Below are positions 45,444 through 60,400 of a stretch of 64,000 bases of DNA, one piece after another. Every line of letters begins with the position of its first letter. Position 1 is the first letter of the stretch. Both the position numbers and the translations under genes were made by a program. The stretch comes from Prunella strophiata (lineage: Eukaryota; Chordata; Aves; Passeriformes; Prunellidae): contig JAZBQD010000502.1 of NCBI GenBank assembly GCA_036583965.1, positions 1 to 64,000 on the forward strand, written 5' to 3'. The notes below the pieces were generated by a model, which was not told the origin of the DNA, did not search any database, and saw only the letters and a program-made list of their open reading frames with translations.

Positions 45444-48400
45444 CTGCCAGGAGAGAGACACAGGTGCTTAACCACCAACCTCAATGCAAACAAGGATCTA
45501 CCTCTGCTTTTGCTTCTTGGAAGCCTCTCTGGCTAAGATCAGCAAAAACAGCACACAGAGCCCCATGATCCAGAAACAGGGCAAAGCAGCTGATCATCTT
45601 GCAAACAGAACCACCAACCCCTCAGGACTAATTTCTCCAACCAGAGCCTTGTACCTGTGGCAGACTTCATACCTTCACTAAATTATTTCACAATCTCTTT
45701 CTGCATGAACAATGAATGAGATGTCAAATTGCCTTTTACTTCCATTAAGAAGTTGTCTAAACCTACACTGAAGATTTGGAAATGCACCTGTAGAGAGGAA
45801 ATGGAGTGATTTCTAATAAAAGGGATGATTCCATTTTTGTAACTTTGATGTCAAGTGCCAAATGTCTAATCTGGCTCTTCCCTTTGCTCAGTGGCACACA
45901 GCAAAGGGCAGTATTAGAACACACTTCAAAACTCCAGCCCACCAGAGATGGCTGCTTCTTGACAGTTGGATTACAAACATCAGTGACTAGAGCTGGCATC
46001 TTTGGCAGAATGCTCTTGTGGCTTCCAACATACAGCTATTTCAAATCTCAGGGTGTCTTAGATAATTACCCAGACCCCATTGCCATGGCATTTTAGCATC
46101 TCCACATTTTAATGCCATTTCCCCTCCCAATGTTAATGGCATTTCTTCATATAATGTCCACTGAAACAGGGGCATAGAGAGAGGAAAATGCTACACAGAG
46201 GACTGAAATTTAACCAAAACACATGTGTTTTCTCCTGTGTTTCATGGTCTCTGAAATCTGTTCTCTGCTTATTTCCTGAACTGAATTATACCAAACACAG
46301 ACAATAATTCACTACCAACAGGCTCCTTGCAAGGCAGATCTGGCTGTGAGATCAAAACCTGAAATGCTTTGGAGACCATTCTTATTTTCAAAATGTTATC
46401 TAGTAGCCATTTATTATTCTGTGGTGGAAGAGACTTCATTTTCTCTATGCTGTTAATCCACCAGCAGTCATCAACATTGAAACAGCTCCTGATATTACCC
46501 AAACCCAATTCTGCTAAGCAGGAAAAGGGTTATGGTACCCATTTTAAAATGGGAATTCATTTGACTTTAAATGTAATTAAAGACATCAGTGACTACTGAA
46601 TGTGAGGAACAGCTGTCTGTTCCTACTAAATCTCAGAGAGAACATCTGCTTTTTCTAAAGTAGTCCTAATTTATGGTTAATTCCTTTATTTGAAAGAGAG
46701 ATCAGAATAACTGCAAAACTAAATTCCCTATTGCTGAGATCTACTTTATTCCAATGCTCTTTAAAGGGCCTTTGACATTCCCAATCACTGAACATGCCCT
46801 TTTGAGATTCCTAATGAAGACACAAAGTGTATTAAACCTTGCATGTAAAGATGTTGGCATAATTAGCAGTGGATTTAGCCCCAATTAAAGCAAGGCTATC
46901 AATTGTCTTCTCTACTATGTATTGAAATTCTAATTTTTCCATTCCTTAGCTATTGCTGACATAGCAAGCTCCTCTGAGGAATCAATTATCAGCTGCATTT
47001 GTGGCATTTGGGACAGCGCTGACACAGGATGACACTGTTTGCACACCCTGAAATGCTCAGTCCAATGCCACTTGGGCAGCACAGGCAGGGAGCCTCAGCA
47101 CTCTGCTTCTGCCCTTGTGACCCCCAAAGGCTGCCTTGCACTAAATCCATGCCTCTAATGTGTCTGTTGAGTTTTGACCTAAGCTGTGAGCCCCAGGCTC
47201 TGCACGGTTCAGCCTCAAAACTTTCCAAGAGAAAAACAAGAATTCTGTGAGGACAAAACAAACTGATCCCCTGAAACAGCATTTGCCACCATTTTCCCTA
47301 AAAGATCACAGATGTCCCTGAGTTCCCAAGAAAGGTATTTTTAGCCCCTCCCTTTCCTGGAGGTGGGTTCTGAGATGCCCCAGGGAGAGCTCAGCCCCAA
47401 GGCTGAGCGCTGCCCCCATCTCAGATGCTGCACAGCTCTGCAGCAGCCAGGGAAAACCTGCCAAGTACACCTGCCATGGGTATTGGGCAGCAGGGACAAG
47501 CTCAGCCCCTCCTGATTTGGAGGAGCTACTCTGCTGTCTATTCACAGGCATTCCCTGTAAATTCTCCCTTGGAAGACCTCTTGGTTTAGAGGGGGAGGCC
47601 ATACCTGTGATACACTCCGCGACATCCAGCAGAGCTTGGCCACTCAGCTGATTCCATTGGTAGCTGAACTCTTTCAGCAGGGATACTTTATCTACAAGTG
47701 AAACACATGTTTCTGCTCACTTTTCTGAGGTCATAGGAGAAAGGGCAGTGGGGAGGGAAAGGGCAGGGGCAACCCCATTTTATAAAATAAAGTCCATTTA
47801 TGCTGATTTTGGAATGCCTTTCTTCTTTCCTTCCAGCCTACTTGGCAGGGTTTTAAATTCCAAAAAGAAAAGCTCTCCTTTCACATTTGTAAATCCAAAC
47901 TTGTCTGCTGTACCAAGAGCTATGTTAAAACACTTGACATCAGGAACCTCAAGAATTCAGTCACATGGAAGCAGTGAAAAGGTTTTGCATCCCAGAGCGA
48001 AAAGGAAGAACCCCTTGGGACACAGAAAGGCACCGAGTCAGGCAGTTTGTGAGTTCACAGAGCAGCTGAGGAGGGAGGAGAAAGTGGAAACTTTCTCCCT
48101 TGAAGACCTGCCTCTTCAACACTCCTTTTTTCAGGCTTATTTTCCCAGTCCAGCCTTTTCAGAGCTGACATAAATCTGTGTGGCAAAGGAATTTAGAGCA
48201 GCCCTTGCCTATATAGTTATTTGCTATAGCCATCTTGCCCCATGCAAAACAACATGTGGAACAAGGCTTCATTGACAGCTGGGTTTATACCTGTTTGTTA
48301 TAAAGAAATGAACTTGGTGAATCATAAGTTGCCCTTTGAAAATAGAAGACAAAGAAGAAAAGTGGAAAATAGGCAGCTAATGCCTATAATGTAGAGCCTT

Positions 48401-51400
48401 CCAGGTGGCTGCTCTGCAGGAGCTCTGATGGGTCAGTGTCCCTTCATGCCAACAGCAAAGCTATTCATTTGGGAAGTCAAATGGGGCCCAAGCAAACTCC
48501 AGAACCCTCTTTGCCTCTGAATTGTAGCCAAGCTGTAGTCTGGGACTTGCTCTTCAGACAAGCAGCACAGAGCCGAGGGCTCCTGGGACTTTTGGGAAAT
48601 GCTGATCACATTCAAGCCTCTTGGGGGACTGGTGCATAAGGACTGCACCTCCACAGCTTCTGGTGGATGTCAGCTGGAGTGTTCCACACACAACAACAGC
48701 TATCAAGGCACTCAGCGTTCTCTTGTGTAGGACAGACAGAGACACAGTTGAGGAGAGTCCATGCCAGGGCTCAGCCTTACCTAAATGAGTAATGGATTCT
48801 TCCAGTGCTTTCACAGCTGCAGCATGAACCCTGGGATCCTTTGAGTTTAGGTTCTTTGTAATTCCTTCCACCAAACCAATGATCACCGGGTTCAAGGCAT
48901 CTTTCAGGACACCTATGATTTCAGCCAGCACGTCCAGCGCCTGCTGCTTCACCTTCTTGTGGCTGTCAGATAGTCTCAGGACAAAATAATCAAAAATCTG
49001 TGAAGAGAACAAACAACATGAAAGCTGGATTAAAATGTCCTTGTTTGAGGAGTGGATGTAGCACTCAGCAAGTGTAAAGATGAAAGTGATCCTTTCTGTC
49101 AGGTCAGCACTTGCTTGCACATGATTTCACTGCTTTTCCTGTGGGCCACTCACTGGAATGGTGGCACAACATCATGCTGGTTGAAAGACTTTTCTTCTGT
49201 TTTTAAGAGGTTTGGTTGGGGACAGAACTAGTTCCTATGGTATTCTCTCCATCTATAAATCATTAAATCAATTCCATTTATCAATGCAAAGACTACCTTT
49301 GCTTTAGAAGTATGGAAGCAGATGTTTACAATGCCCGGTTTTCTATACAGTTGCCTCAAGTCCTGAGGGCAAGTTATGATTTTGCCAAAACTATGGCTGG
49401 AGGAGATCTAAGGTTTATTTTGTTTGTCTCAGAACCAGATGTCTGGAGTAAGTGCAGGGCTCTGATCAACTCTTCCAGGATCCAGACCATTTCTCTAAGT
49501 AACAGGTAGACTTCTGAAATGTAATGTGCTGTACAGCTCTCGTCAGAGCAGGATTCAGTTCCCTTGACAGCCACATTATCAGGCACCTTTTCCTGGAAAA
49601 GGGGAAAAAGCAGCTACTGGCAGGAGAGAAGGCAGAGATGTGTCCTTAGCTGTTTTCCTCCTCTTCCAAAGAGAAAAAAAGAGACCCTCCCAAGGAAGGG
49701 TGGGCACTGTCTTTACCAAGAGGAATTGGAACAAGGATGGAAATGAGTAGCCAGAGTTGTGCCTGTGCAAGACAAGATGGGGTATATAGAAGTATTCTTT
49801 AAAAAAACCCTGGGTTTAAACCAACCCAGCCTGATACTTCTCTTCCCCCCATGCAAACCCATTTTTTGTCTAGAGAATAACTTGCCATGCTTTTAATGGC
49901 TGGATTCCCTTCACTTAACCCAACTGGGAGTAGGAGAGAGCAGTAGTTGCATCAGCAGAAAATTCTGTCATCATCTGATGAACAGCATCAATAGGCACCT
50001 GCCAGACAAATACAGCTGGACTGAAATAACTTGTCCTGAAGCCTGGACCCAAATTAAATTTGTCTGGGTAAGAGGGACCAGCATGTCCCAAACAGCCAGG
50101 ATGGAGTGCCAAGACACACTGAATTAACTTTACTGCTACAGGCTTAGGAAAGGAGCTAAAGGAAAGGAACAATGAAGATACCCTACATACTTGGACAATG
50201 TTGGTGGAGATGAGCTGGGGGCTGGTTTTGCACAGTTCTTGGAGGAGTGCCACTCCTTCTATCCGTGTCTGAAACCCCTTGGCTTCCAGGAGATTGTAAA
50301 GCTTCTGGAGCATCTCTGTTTCTTTCACAGCTGGAGGTAACGTGACCTGGGCTTTGGCACGGCGTAGGAGGCGTCCATCAGAGGTAGATTTCACCCTGGA
50401 AAATAAAACCAATGTGAGGACCTGTTGGTGATCATTGTGAGCAAAACATCTTGAGGAGCTTTCCTAATTATGTGATTTCAAGCTAGAAAATCATGACTCT
50501 CTGAAGAACAACATGGAAATCATGACAATCATCACGGGAGACAATCTGCAAGTGACATTTTCGCCAGTGCTCACTCAGGAAAACCCAGGATGAGATGCAT
50601 CTGATGTATCTTCAGAGGTACACAGGTCACATTGCTTTGTGGAGAAAGAGAGACACTACTTCCCAGTTTAAATGCCTCCTCATATGGGATGTGTGTGTCT
50701 TAGAAGAAGGAAACTCATCACTCTGGAGAAGTGTCCCTACAACCAGGCATGACAATCTGGAAAAGTAGCTCAGATGCATCTGAACAGATGAACAGGGCCA
50801 TATTTGAAGGATTCAGAATCAGTAACAGAGAAAAAACAGAAGCCAGACATCCCAGAACTATGCTCACATTTCATTGGCTTCCCTAGAGACAAGATCTACA
50901 GCTTAACAAACCCACTGGGAACAATTCTCCTGGATCAATCTGTCTCTTTCATGAGCATGGGAAGATGCTAGCTCTGCTACTGAGGCATGTGGTCACTTTC
51001 CTGCCACTGCTGAGCATGACAGAGCTAAATAAATCCCCTCTGTTATCAGAGGAGAACAGGTACAAGTAGCTCTGCAACTGCCATGAAGAGACAGCAAGGA
51101 CCAAATTCCTGTCTTAAATGCTGATTGCAGCACAGGACAAAATAAACCAAACATGCTGTCCATTAGGCAAATCATATGAAGGACAGGAATATCAAGACAA
51201 AAAGTCCACATTGAGACACCTGTTGACCAAAGTTGCTCAGGAATTGCCTTGCTACTTACTACTCAAACTTGATTCTGTTTGAGGATAAGAAAACCATGAT
51301 TCAGCCAGGCCAAACCACATGGATGAGAACTGCATCTTTGTGGAATGGCATCTTGCTTCTAGACTGGGACTTCTCATCAAAACACCCATCTGAAAAAGAC

Positions 51401-54400
51401 TCCACTCAGATGAAAAAAAAACCCGGTCGAATTTACTTGTCCCAAGTCAGGCAGCAGAAACTTGACCCTCTCATAGCCTCCAAAACACTGCCCTTGCCAC
51501 TGCACTGGATAGTCTGAGCTGCAACCAATGGGTGTCTTTTTGTCTCTCAATTTTTGTGAAAACCCCTCCAGAGAAGTTGTGTTCAGCATAATGCAGAAGT
51601 AGCCATTTTTTATCGTAGAGCATTTGTAGGGAAAGGAAACAATCTCTGGCACTGGTCATCTCTACCAGAAAGATTTTCCTGAGGAAGAGGCATGTAAAGC
51701 TTGTCATGTGCTTTGTCACATCTAACAAAAGTGCTCAGTACCATTTGCTAGAAGGCAATGTGGCCTGGGGCTTCTTCGAGCCATCGTTCCTCTTCTTCAC
51801 CGGCTCCTTGACAGATGGGCGTTCACCCTTCTGGTTTTCCATCCCCTACAAAGACATAGAGAAGCCCCATCAATCTCTAGAATATAAAATAGGAAATTCC
51901 CTGTTTAAAACACAAATTAGAACCAGGATCGCTGCTACCAAGGCTTAGGGAAACATTTCCTAACAAACAGATGGAAACACACCAGAGCTTCAGTGATGCC
52001 AACTCTTTGTTTTCAATAGCCCAAGGCACGTTATGGGTGCTACCATACTGAGCAGCAGTCTAAAATCCCAAATTCATTAGTCTTGAGCATAAATGGGAAT
52101 AATGCAAACTGGTAGACAACAAGTGTTCGTAAAGGAAGCAACAGAAAAAATTGGACCCTTTGGGGGTTGGCCCATTGTGTTGGAAGTCAATTTGGTTCAA
52201 CACTCACTCTCCCTGTGCCTGCACAAAGGCATGCTCCCTTCTATAATGTCGATAAAAAAAATAAAATCCCCCCCTAAAACAAACAAAGGATTTTCCACTG
52301 GATGCTGCTGAATTCACCAGCTTCATCCATATCCACAGGGCTAGACTGCAGGGCAGTATTCCCAAAAGACAGACAGTAATTGTAGTTACCAGGATTGATT
52401 TGGACATCTTTTGCACATTTGGAAATTTTCTTGGTATTACTACTTCCAGTGTCTTTTGCACAGTCTCTGTTATCTTCAGAAGCACCATTCTCACTTAATT
52501 GCTTTACTGGGGGGCAGAGTAGGGAGAGCATGGGGGGACTTATGCTTAAATGTAAACCCAGTTTCTCCTCTTTCCATTTTCTCTTTGTGACCGATATTCA
52601 AAACCCCACTTTCCCCCTAATAATATCAGTTTCTTTGTGGTCTGCAGATGAACAGGCTGAGGATTAACAGCTCATTCCCAGAAGCAAAATGATTCAGCAG
52701 AAGAGGAATGCGATAAAGACAGATTGGTTATGTTTGATCTCATATTAGCAGTGGCAATACTAGCACAAAGGAGACATTTCTCCTGCCAAGCACTTACTTT
52801 CTTCTTAATTCTTGTCAGAATATCTTCCAGGTCATGGGTGGAAAGAGATCGTTCCAAAAGTGTTTTAAATTTTTGATGATTGAGCAACATCTTCACAATC
52901 TCCTGTCCGTAATGCCTAAGGAAGGAAGGAAACAAAAGAAAAGTGAACAAATAAAGGAAGAGTGTTAATAGAAGAGGCTGATACCTTAAACTCATCAGGT
53001 GCAATCCTTGCATGAGAAGGCATTACCTTCCTCAGCAAAGAGAGAGATTTATCTCCACTTGACACTGCACAGTGCTGTCAGCTGAACACAAGAGGCAAGA
53101 GGAGAATGTGGGGCAACAGAAAAATACCATTTCACTCTGAAACTGGGGGTGTGCTACTGTGGGATCAAAGGATCCCAGAGAACAAGCGAAACACATCTGC
53201 TTTGATGTCAGAGCCTATTAGCAGTGTCTTGCTGCCATTGCACAATAATTTGCCTTTAACTGGCAGGGAAGTCAGGACAAAACACCTCATGCATCCTATT
53301 GATTATTCTATACTATATGTATGCACAGGGGCAGCTAGTTGCTCTGGTGTTTTTGGCAGCTATTAATCAGAATTTAGTCATCAAAGTAAGGGGATTTTGG
53401 TGGTTTGGGTTGATTTTGCCACTAGGAAACCACAGTTTTCTTCAAGAAGAAATTTGGAACTCATTGAGTCACAGATAACAGCATTCTAGAAATCTACAGA
53501 ACAGGTTTAGAAAGACTGAATATGTTGGCTAAAGACCCCTGAAATATTTCTAGGGAAGCCTTAAGTTAATGAGAAATGGATGTTTGGGATCCTTCAGTGA
53601 TGAACATTAGCCAACACTTTGGCTTTGTGTTGTGCATCTAAGGCCAAACAAAACTGTTGGACTGGCTAATCTGAGCTCTTTTGATCTCAGTAAAAAATCA
53701 TTCAAGCCACAGGAAGTTGGCAATGCTCCTTTTTGCTGGCCAGCCTCAGGTTACCCAGTACAGTCATTTGCCCAGGCAACCCACAGCAGTGGTCACAGCA
53801 CCAAGGCTGACAGAGCTCAAGAAGCATTTGGACAATGCTCTCAAGCACATGGAGTGACTCTTGGGGTGTCCTGCACATGGCCAGGAGACAGACTCGATGA
53901 CCCTGATGGGTCCCTTCCAACTCAGCATATTCCAGGATTCTATGACCCTTATTCACACAGTGAGGTAACTTCCTATTTCCTTTAGTTTCCACTCTTTTGT
54001 GGTTTTACCTTTATAGCCAGACACAAAACGGTTTTCCTGCTTTAGGAGGTGAAATGAAGATCATTACCTTGTGTCCTGGTGACAGTCCTGAGCAAGCTTC
54101 CCTGCCACGTGTGCCAGCCTCTCAGCCCTGGGTGTGCCTGCGAGCCTCGTGACTCCAATTCTCTCCGTCAAGGACAGGAGGAGTTCGGCCGCACACTTCC
54201 GCACCGGGGCGTGGCAGCTCCTGGGAAGAAGAGAGCAAACCCTGGGGCACAGGGAGAAGGAGCAGCAGCAGCACAGGCCTTGGCCAGAGCCTGCTCCCTG
54301 TCCTTGCTGGGGGAAGGAGGCCTGGCTTCTCCCTGCAACTTCAAACACCTGTAGAAGGTTCTGTCCTCAGGTAAACACAGAGTTAGCATTGTACAGAAGG

Positions 54401-57400
54401 ATTGCCTGCAAGGAAGAGGGAGGAATTCAGTCTCCCTGCACTATCTGATATTCAATTTCTTTCACAGTATTTACTCTGAAGAAGATTAAAGAAATAGTTT
54501 GCATATGAAATTATTTAGAAATTAAGGACAATTCATGCTGACCCATCAGAGGGCAGCCACTACATAGAACTGCAGCAGGATTGAGGCTCTTTCCACCCAT
54601 TTATCTCCAAATCTGCAGACCTTTGGAAAAAAAACAAATGCAGGGAAAACACATTGTGGACCATGAAGTTGCAGAATATCCAGCAATGCAGCCTGTTTCT
54701 TCTGTGAGGCTTGGAAACAGATACATCTGAATGTTTTACCCTGTTCCAAAGCTGAGGAAAGGGTGGCAGGCAGTTTAGCCAGGTTGTCCTGTTCTAGAGA
54801 GTGTCTCTTGGGAACTATCAGGCCCAGCACCAACATTTAAGGCAGCATTTGCTTCAACTGTCCCATGGCAGTCAGCCTGTGAAGGTGCCTTTAAAGTGAT
54901 TCATCATCTCATGGCCAGGACAGTCATACAAGGCTCCTTTTGGCAGGAGCTGCACCTGCTGTGCAGGCAGTGCCACACCCAGCAGATTCCCTGCCATGTG
55001 TTCCATGCCCCAGCAAGTACCCTCCTTATTTCTCAAGTTAATGGCATCATGAGGAGACCTGGTTTTCCCAGGGCCCCTGTGGTTAGCGCTGTGAAATATC
55101 AAACACCGCTCACAGCTGCAATTGCAATTATCCCTCTTCCCACAAAAGCACAAGGCTCTATCCTTAGCCTTTGCAGGCACTTTCACTTCCCCACCAGTCA
55201 TCAAGTCTAGGAAAATCTGACAGACTGGGAGAACTCCAGGAAGCAGCAGGAAGCTGAGTCAGAGGAGCTTTAGTTTGGATATCAGGAAAAGGTTTTTTCA
55301 CCCAGAGGGTGGTTGGGCACTGGAACAGGCTCCCCAGGGCAGTTGTCACAGCACCAAGCCTGACAGAGTTGAAGAAGCATTTGGACAACAATCTCAGGCA
55401 CTTGGTGTGACCCTTGGGCTGTTCTGTGCAAGGCCAGGAGCTGGACTCGATTGTCCTGGTGGGCCCCTTCCAACTCCCCATATTCTACAGTTGTGTGATT
55501 GTGAGAACTAATAGGCTGCAGGAGGGCAGAAATAGGTGACAAGAGGAAAGAAATGAGGTTGATCAGAGAATCAAGTCACTGAGTTCACAGAAGATGCAGG
55601 ATATGGGACCCTTCCCTCCCACCATTCCCCTTCTTCTCTCTCATCCCTTCCCCCTCCCACACACCAGAAGATGAAGAATATCACTAAAAGAAGAAGAACC
55701 TACCTGACTCCTGTGTCCATGAGAGCAGTCATTGCTCGTGCAGGAGTCACGTTCTCCACCATGATCCCCAGGGTCTGACTGGCTGATTTCTGAACAAATT
55801 CTGGGGAGTTTGACACCATCTGGAGAAGGACCCGAGCAACCTCATCCACCTCGGAGTCCATGTCCTTCTTCAAAGTCACAAAGAGCTCTCCCAGAGTGAC
55901 AATTGCAGAGTAGGACACCTTGGAACGGAGGTTGGTTACCTGGGCAAGTCATGAAGGGAACCTTCTAAAATGTCCATGGCTTTGATTTTAGGTCCTTTTA
56001 CTAGAAAAATTAAAGCAAGGGCTGCTTTCAAATCATAAAGGCACAAGTCATCAAGATAAAAGAGTCAGGTGCTCCTGTTCAAAAAAGCAACACCAGCAGT
56101 AGAAGCACTCAGCCAGGAAACAGAAAACACAGGCTCAGGTCTACAGACTAATTTGCAGTGTTGAATTACAGCTTGGGCAGAGATTGGGACTCTGGCAAAT
56201 AACGTCATTAGCGTCTCAGTTTCTGCATTTGCTCATTGCATTATAATGCACTCAAGAAGAGTGTCAGATACCCGACCTACCAGTAAATACAGCTACGTGT
56301 ACACACAGATCCTAAGGTAGCTGACAGACATTAGAAATATAAGGTCCAAAAACAGAAAGAAAGCAGACCCTGAGCACACATGGAGATGAACAGGCACAAA
56401 CCTACTCTACACACCGTGTATGAAGTATGGGGGACAATTCAGAACAATGTTCTCACCTCGCTGGTAACTGCCAGGCAAACATCATGAAGTCTACAAAGCA
56501 GGACCTCTGAATAGGACCCAGCCAGGTGTTTGATGTTGAAGAGTCCCTTCTCCTTCAGCTCCCTGAAAGGCAAAAGATTGATTTTTCTCTCCACCAAGGC
56601 AGCACCCTCTGAAATTACCAGGCTGGCAGCTCAGTCAAACAATGGGAGGTGCTTTTCAAGGAGTACTTAATGAAATTGTGGAATGCGATGCCACGGGATG
56701 CTGTGGCTGTCAAAAGCCTACACAAACCCAAGAGGCAGATAGAGAGGTTTCAGAGTCTTCATTTGTGGCCATTTAAGAAGACAGCCTTTCTGAAATCTCT
56801 GGCACATGATGCCCCTCTGTCACTGCTTCCTAGAAGCTGTGAGACCGGGCCATGCTGCTGTTTCTTGTCACCTCCCTGTACCTGTCCCTGAGACACAGTC
56901 CCATCAGGCTGTTACTGGGGCATTTTCCTTCTCTGTCAGCCCCAGCAGGCAGTTCAGCAGGGAGAGTCTGCACTGGCACTCTGGAGCTGAGTTTCCACTC
57001 TACAGTCTAGGCCTCTCTGTCACGCCCTCCACTCCACCTCACACATTCCCCAAAAAAGCAGCAGGATGTCCCAGAAGATTCCATCCCTGGGCAAGAACTG
57101 TTGAAACTCTGGCATTTCCCAAAACCCCCTACCTAAAACAACCCCCACAACAGCAACATGTTACAACTCTGTCTCTCAGCACTTGCTTTGTGCAGGCCCT
57201 CAGCTACAGGAAGGTATGTGAGGAATCAGGACTGCAGCACAGGGCTGGTGACCAATCCCATGGGCACCCCTGGGTGTCATCTGGACCCCCCATACCTGCA
57301 GAAGCTCTCTGCACCTCACAGGGCACCAAAGAGAAATGAGGAAGAGAAAGGGCAAAACAAAGATGACTGCACAAGGAGATGCATCATGGCAGATTTTTCA

Positions 57401-60400
57401 TGCTTATCCCAGTGTGAATGGAGTCCTTACCCCTGTGTGAATGAAGCATTCACCAGGGAGTGATCAAAAAAGACATCAAAAAGAAAACCAGTAGCACCTA
57501 GCATTTGTAGGGTTATCACCTCTGGGCCTCCTTCTGCCTGTGTATAATTTTGGGACACATTGTGAGTATTGACAAAACATCTCAGGCCCATATGAAGCAG
57601 TGAGAAGGAAAAAGTTGAATTCCAAAAGTGCAAGATTCCTAGAGGAATTTATTTCTTTTTCCTTTTCTTCTGCCATGAGCCCTTCAGGAGTAATGAAAGG
57701 CTGAGGGACTTGAAAGCACAAGTCAGTCCATTTCTCAGAAAAAGGAACTCCCTGGAGCTGCTTCTGGGACTCCCATGCAGGAGGTCACAGGGAGACCCTG
57801 TCACCTGCCATGGCTGTCAGCAGTGAGAGCAGAGAGGAATCTTACTCAGTCCCACTGCGCCAGTGGCCCAAGGCACCCAACTCTCTACACTCAAAACTTC
57901 TGCCATCCTGCTTCTGCCTTCAGCCAGCAAATCATCTCATTCCAGAGCTTTCTCTCTTCCCTCAAGATTTCCTTTGCATCTCCATGGAGCAGCAGGCAAA
58001 GCGAGGAAACAGCACAGGCCTGCTGCAGCTGGAGCACTGCTGCAGAGCAAGGCCAAGAAAAGGCTGCTCTCAAATCTTTATCCTCTCACTGCTCTGCAGT
58101 GGTTTCACCAGTGCCCTTTGGCCCTCTGGGCTCTCGGGGCTCAGAGGCACTAGCAAGACACGCTTGTAACCTACCTCAATGCCAAGAGGGACACAGAGTG
58201 AGCAGGGCCTTTCTTACCAGTCATCGCTGCCGAGCAAGGAGAGTGCCTCCTGCAGGGACTGCTGTGGGTCTGAAGAGGCTCTGTCCTTCTGCCCCTTCCC
58301 ACGGCGTGGCTCCTCTCGGCACTCAGCATCAGTGGCCATCTGCGAGGTCACTGTAAGGAGAGGGGCAGCCATGGGCGCTGCAGCCCCGGGCGAGGCACCC
58401 CGCCATGGAGCGGCCTGCAGCCCCATCTCCCAGCCAGGTTTGCATGTGGCACACACTGGCACTGGGTCAGAGGCTTCCCTGCTCTCTGGCTCCTGGGGCT
58501 CCTTGCTTTCTCCCAGCCCCCCTTTAGCTGGGCACAGCTCCAGGCTAAACCTGACAATTGCCCCCACAGCACCAGCTCCCAAGTGCCACAGGTGCCACAG
58601 CCAGCGGCAGGTTCCTGCGGCCGCAGAGCTCCCACTCCCTGCGAGACAGTGCCAACAGCAGCACTGGCTACCCAGGAGGGAGCCCCTCAGGGGCCTCTCT
58701 TGTCTCAGTGCCCTGATTTCCCCCAGCCCTGAGGAGAGGGGCACTCTGCAACTCCCTGAGGAGAGACCTGCAGCTGCCTGGTGACAGCAACAAGCCAAGC
58801 CTGAATGACCCAGACCTGCTGGGCCCGGCTCAATCCCCACGGAGCAACAACCAGGGAACAGCCATACCTGACCCTTCACACCTGGCAGCACCTCTGTGTC
58901 CATTGACTGCAAATATTCTAGACAGCAGGCAGCTGAGTGCACATACATTTTAGCCTACTATTGGGAAGGGAGTACTTTATGGATTTTGTTCTTTCCAAGC
59001 ATCATGAATCTTTACTCTTTCAGAGGTACACACTGGCTGTATTTCAAAGATGCTGAGGTGAAATTTATTTGCCATTTAATGGACGTGTTTGCAAATTCAT
59101 CTTTCTAAGCTTTCTCTTGTGGAAAAATGCAATTTCCAGACTAGACAGTTGATTAAAAAGCCTTCCAAATGCACTCTCAGGATAAAAATATGCAAATACA
59201 GATCCACATTGTTGGCAGACGCACTCTCTTGTTAATCAGTTGACCTGGGTTTGCCTTAATTGAATTTTTTGGTAAGGAAAAAATTTACAAGGCATGAGAA
59301 AAATCAGAAGATAAATGCATTTCTTATGATACCCATTTGTCATCAAAAGCACTGTCAATCAAAAATTTCATGTTGTACACTCAAAAGCTCATTTTCTTAT
59401 GTGTAGATGAATACATTTGAGCTGTCTAAAATGATGTAGTACAAACATTGCACAGAATCTAGATGAACTGCTCTAGACTCTGTAGGGTTTTTGTGCTACC
59501 TTGCATGTTCTCACAAAGTATGGAGGAATCATAACATCAAAAATATTCAGACAGGAGCTAATCTGGGTGTCACTGACACCAGTGATGTTACTGCAGAAGT
59601 ATGTAGACAAACACATCTTGATTTACTGTGAATGGAGAGCCACGTCAGGCTAGTTCTGGTCAATTCTGAACATGGAAGTAGCATCACTAGAAAACTGCAT
59701 TCAAAGTATCATTCCTAGCTCCCTTCTTCTTATCTCACCCTACAAGGGATCACAGCTCAGGCAGGCTACCCACAAAGGAGAGACAAGAGCCACTAGGGAC
59801 TATCTGCTGTCTATTTACTGCAGGCTGCAAACAGCCTGGGAGCACCAGGCAGCCCCTCCTGGCTGTCATCTGCTACCCATGGCTGCTGTATTTGGTGGGT
59901 GCCACAGGAGGCACTGCTTGTTCCCTCTTGGCATTGCAGGCTGTGGGATGACAGCAGCGAGGAGCCATCGGGCACTTCTGGGAGCAGCAGCACGACTGCA
60001 CCAAGCCACTGACTGCCATGCAGAGACAGCCCTTGCTGGGATAGCAGAAAAGCTGGCTGCAGAACTGGACAGCAGCACAGGCAGAGGGCCCAGATGGTGA
60101 GTGAACGAATGATCATGGTGGTTCTCATAGGTGCACGGTGAGCACACCCTGGCAGACTGCCCCACAGCTCATCCCTGCAGTCACAGCTGCCTCCTGGCAC
60201 CAGTGCTGTAGTTTGGACTATCAGGATGGGCAAAAGCCAGAGCTTCGGCCTTTACTCCTACTTTATTCAGCTCAACTTTCCAACGGATCTCTAAGAACCA
60301 ATTGCTCCAGTACTACCAAGCTGGAGTAACTCAAAAGTAGATTTGCTGTTCATTTTCAGGACAGACTATGGACTCAAGGTCCCAGCTATGCTGGCTGAGG

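Larger units (their letters stand above)
43609..56513 (-). repeat. Right arm of large inverted duplication
   Basis: Mirror of 1-13,223. Position 56,513 pairs with base 1 of the window, and sequence further right is the unduplicated (or outside-window) 5' part of the gene. Differences between arms are scattered substitutions, small indels and the exon deletion on the left. The inner boundary is at about 43,609, beyond which the spacer sequence has no counterpart at the left junction. Confidence 0.93.

Noticed and set aside
52390..52501. Possible extra exon of the TOGARAM2-like gene (open frame with KQLSENGASEDNRDC)
   Set aside because: Its splice borders give codon phases that do not fit the neighbouring exons, whereas those neighbours join directly in phase 0. 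The left-arm counterpart has indels and no donor.
56640..56800. Segment with KLWNAMPRDAVAVKSL resembling a LINE ORF2 end
   Set aside because: The resemblance is short and no typical 3' tail follows, so I could not support it as an element.
58214..58948. 244-residue minus-strand frame containing the exon 58,350-58,218
   Set aside because: Only the last 133 bases have splice borders and fit the family. The upstream part is GC-rich intron sequence.
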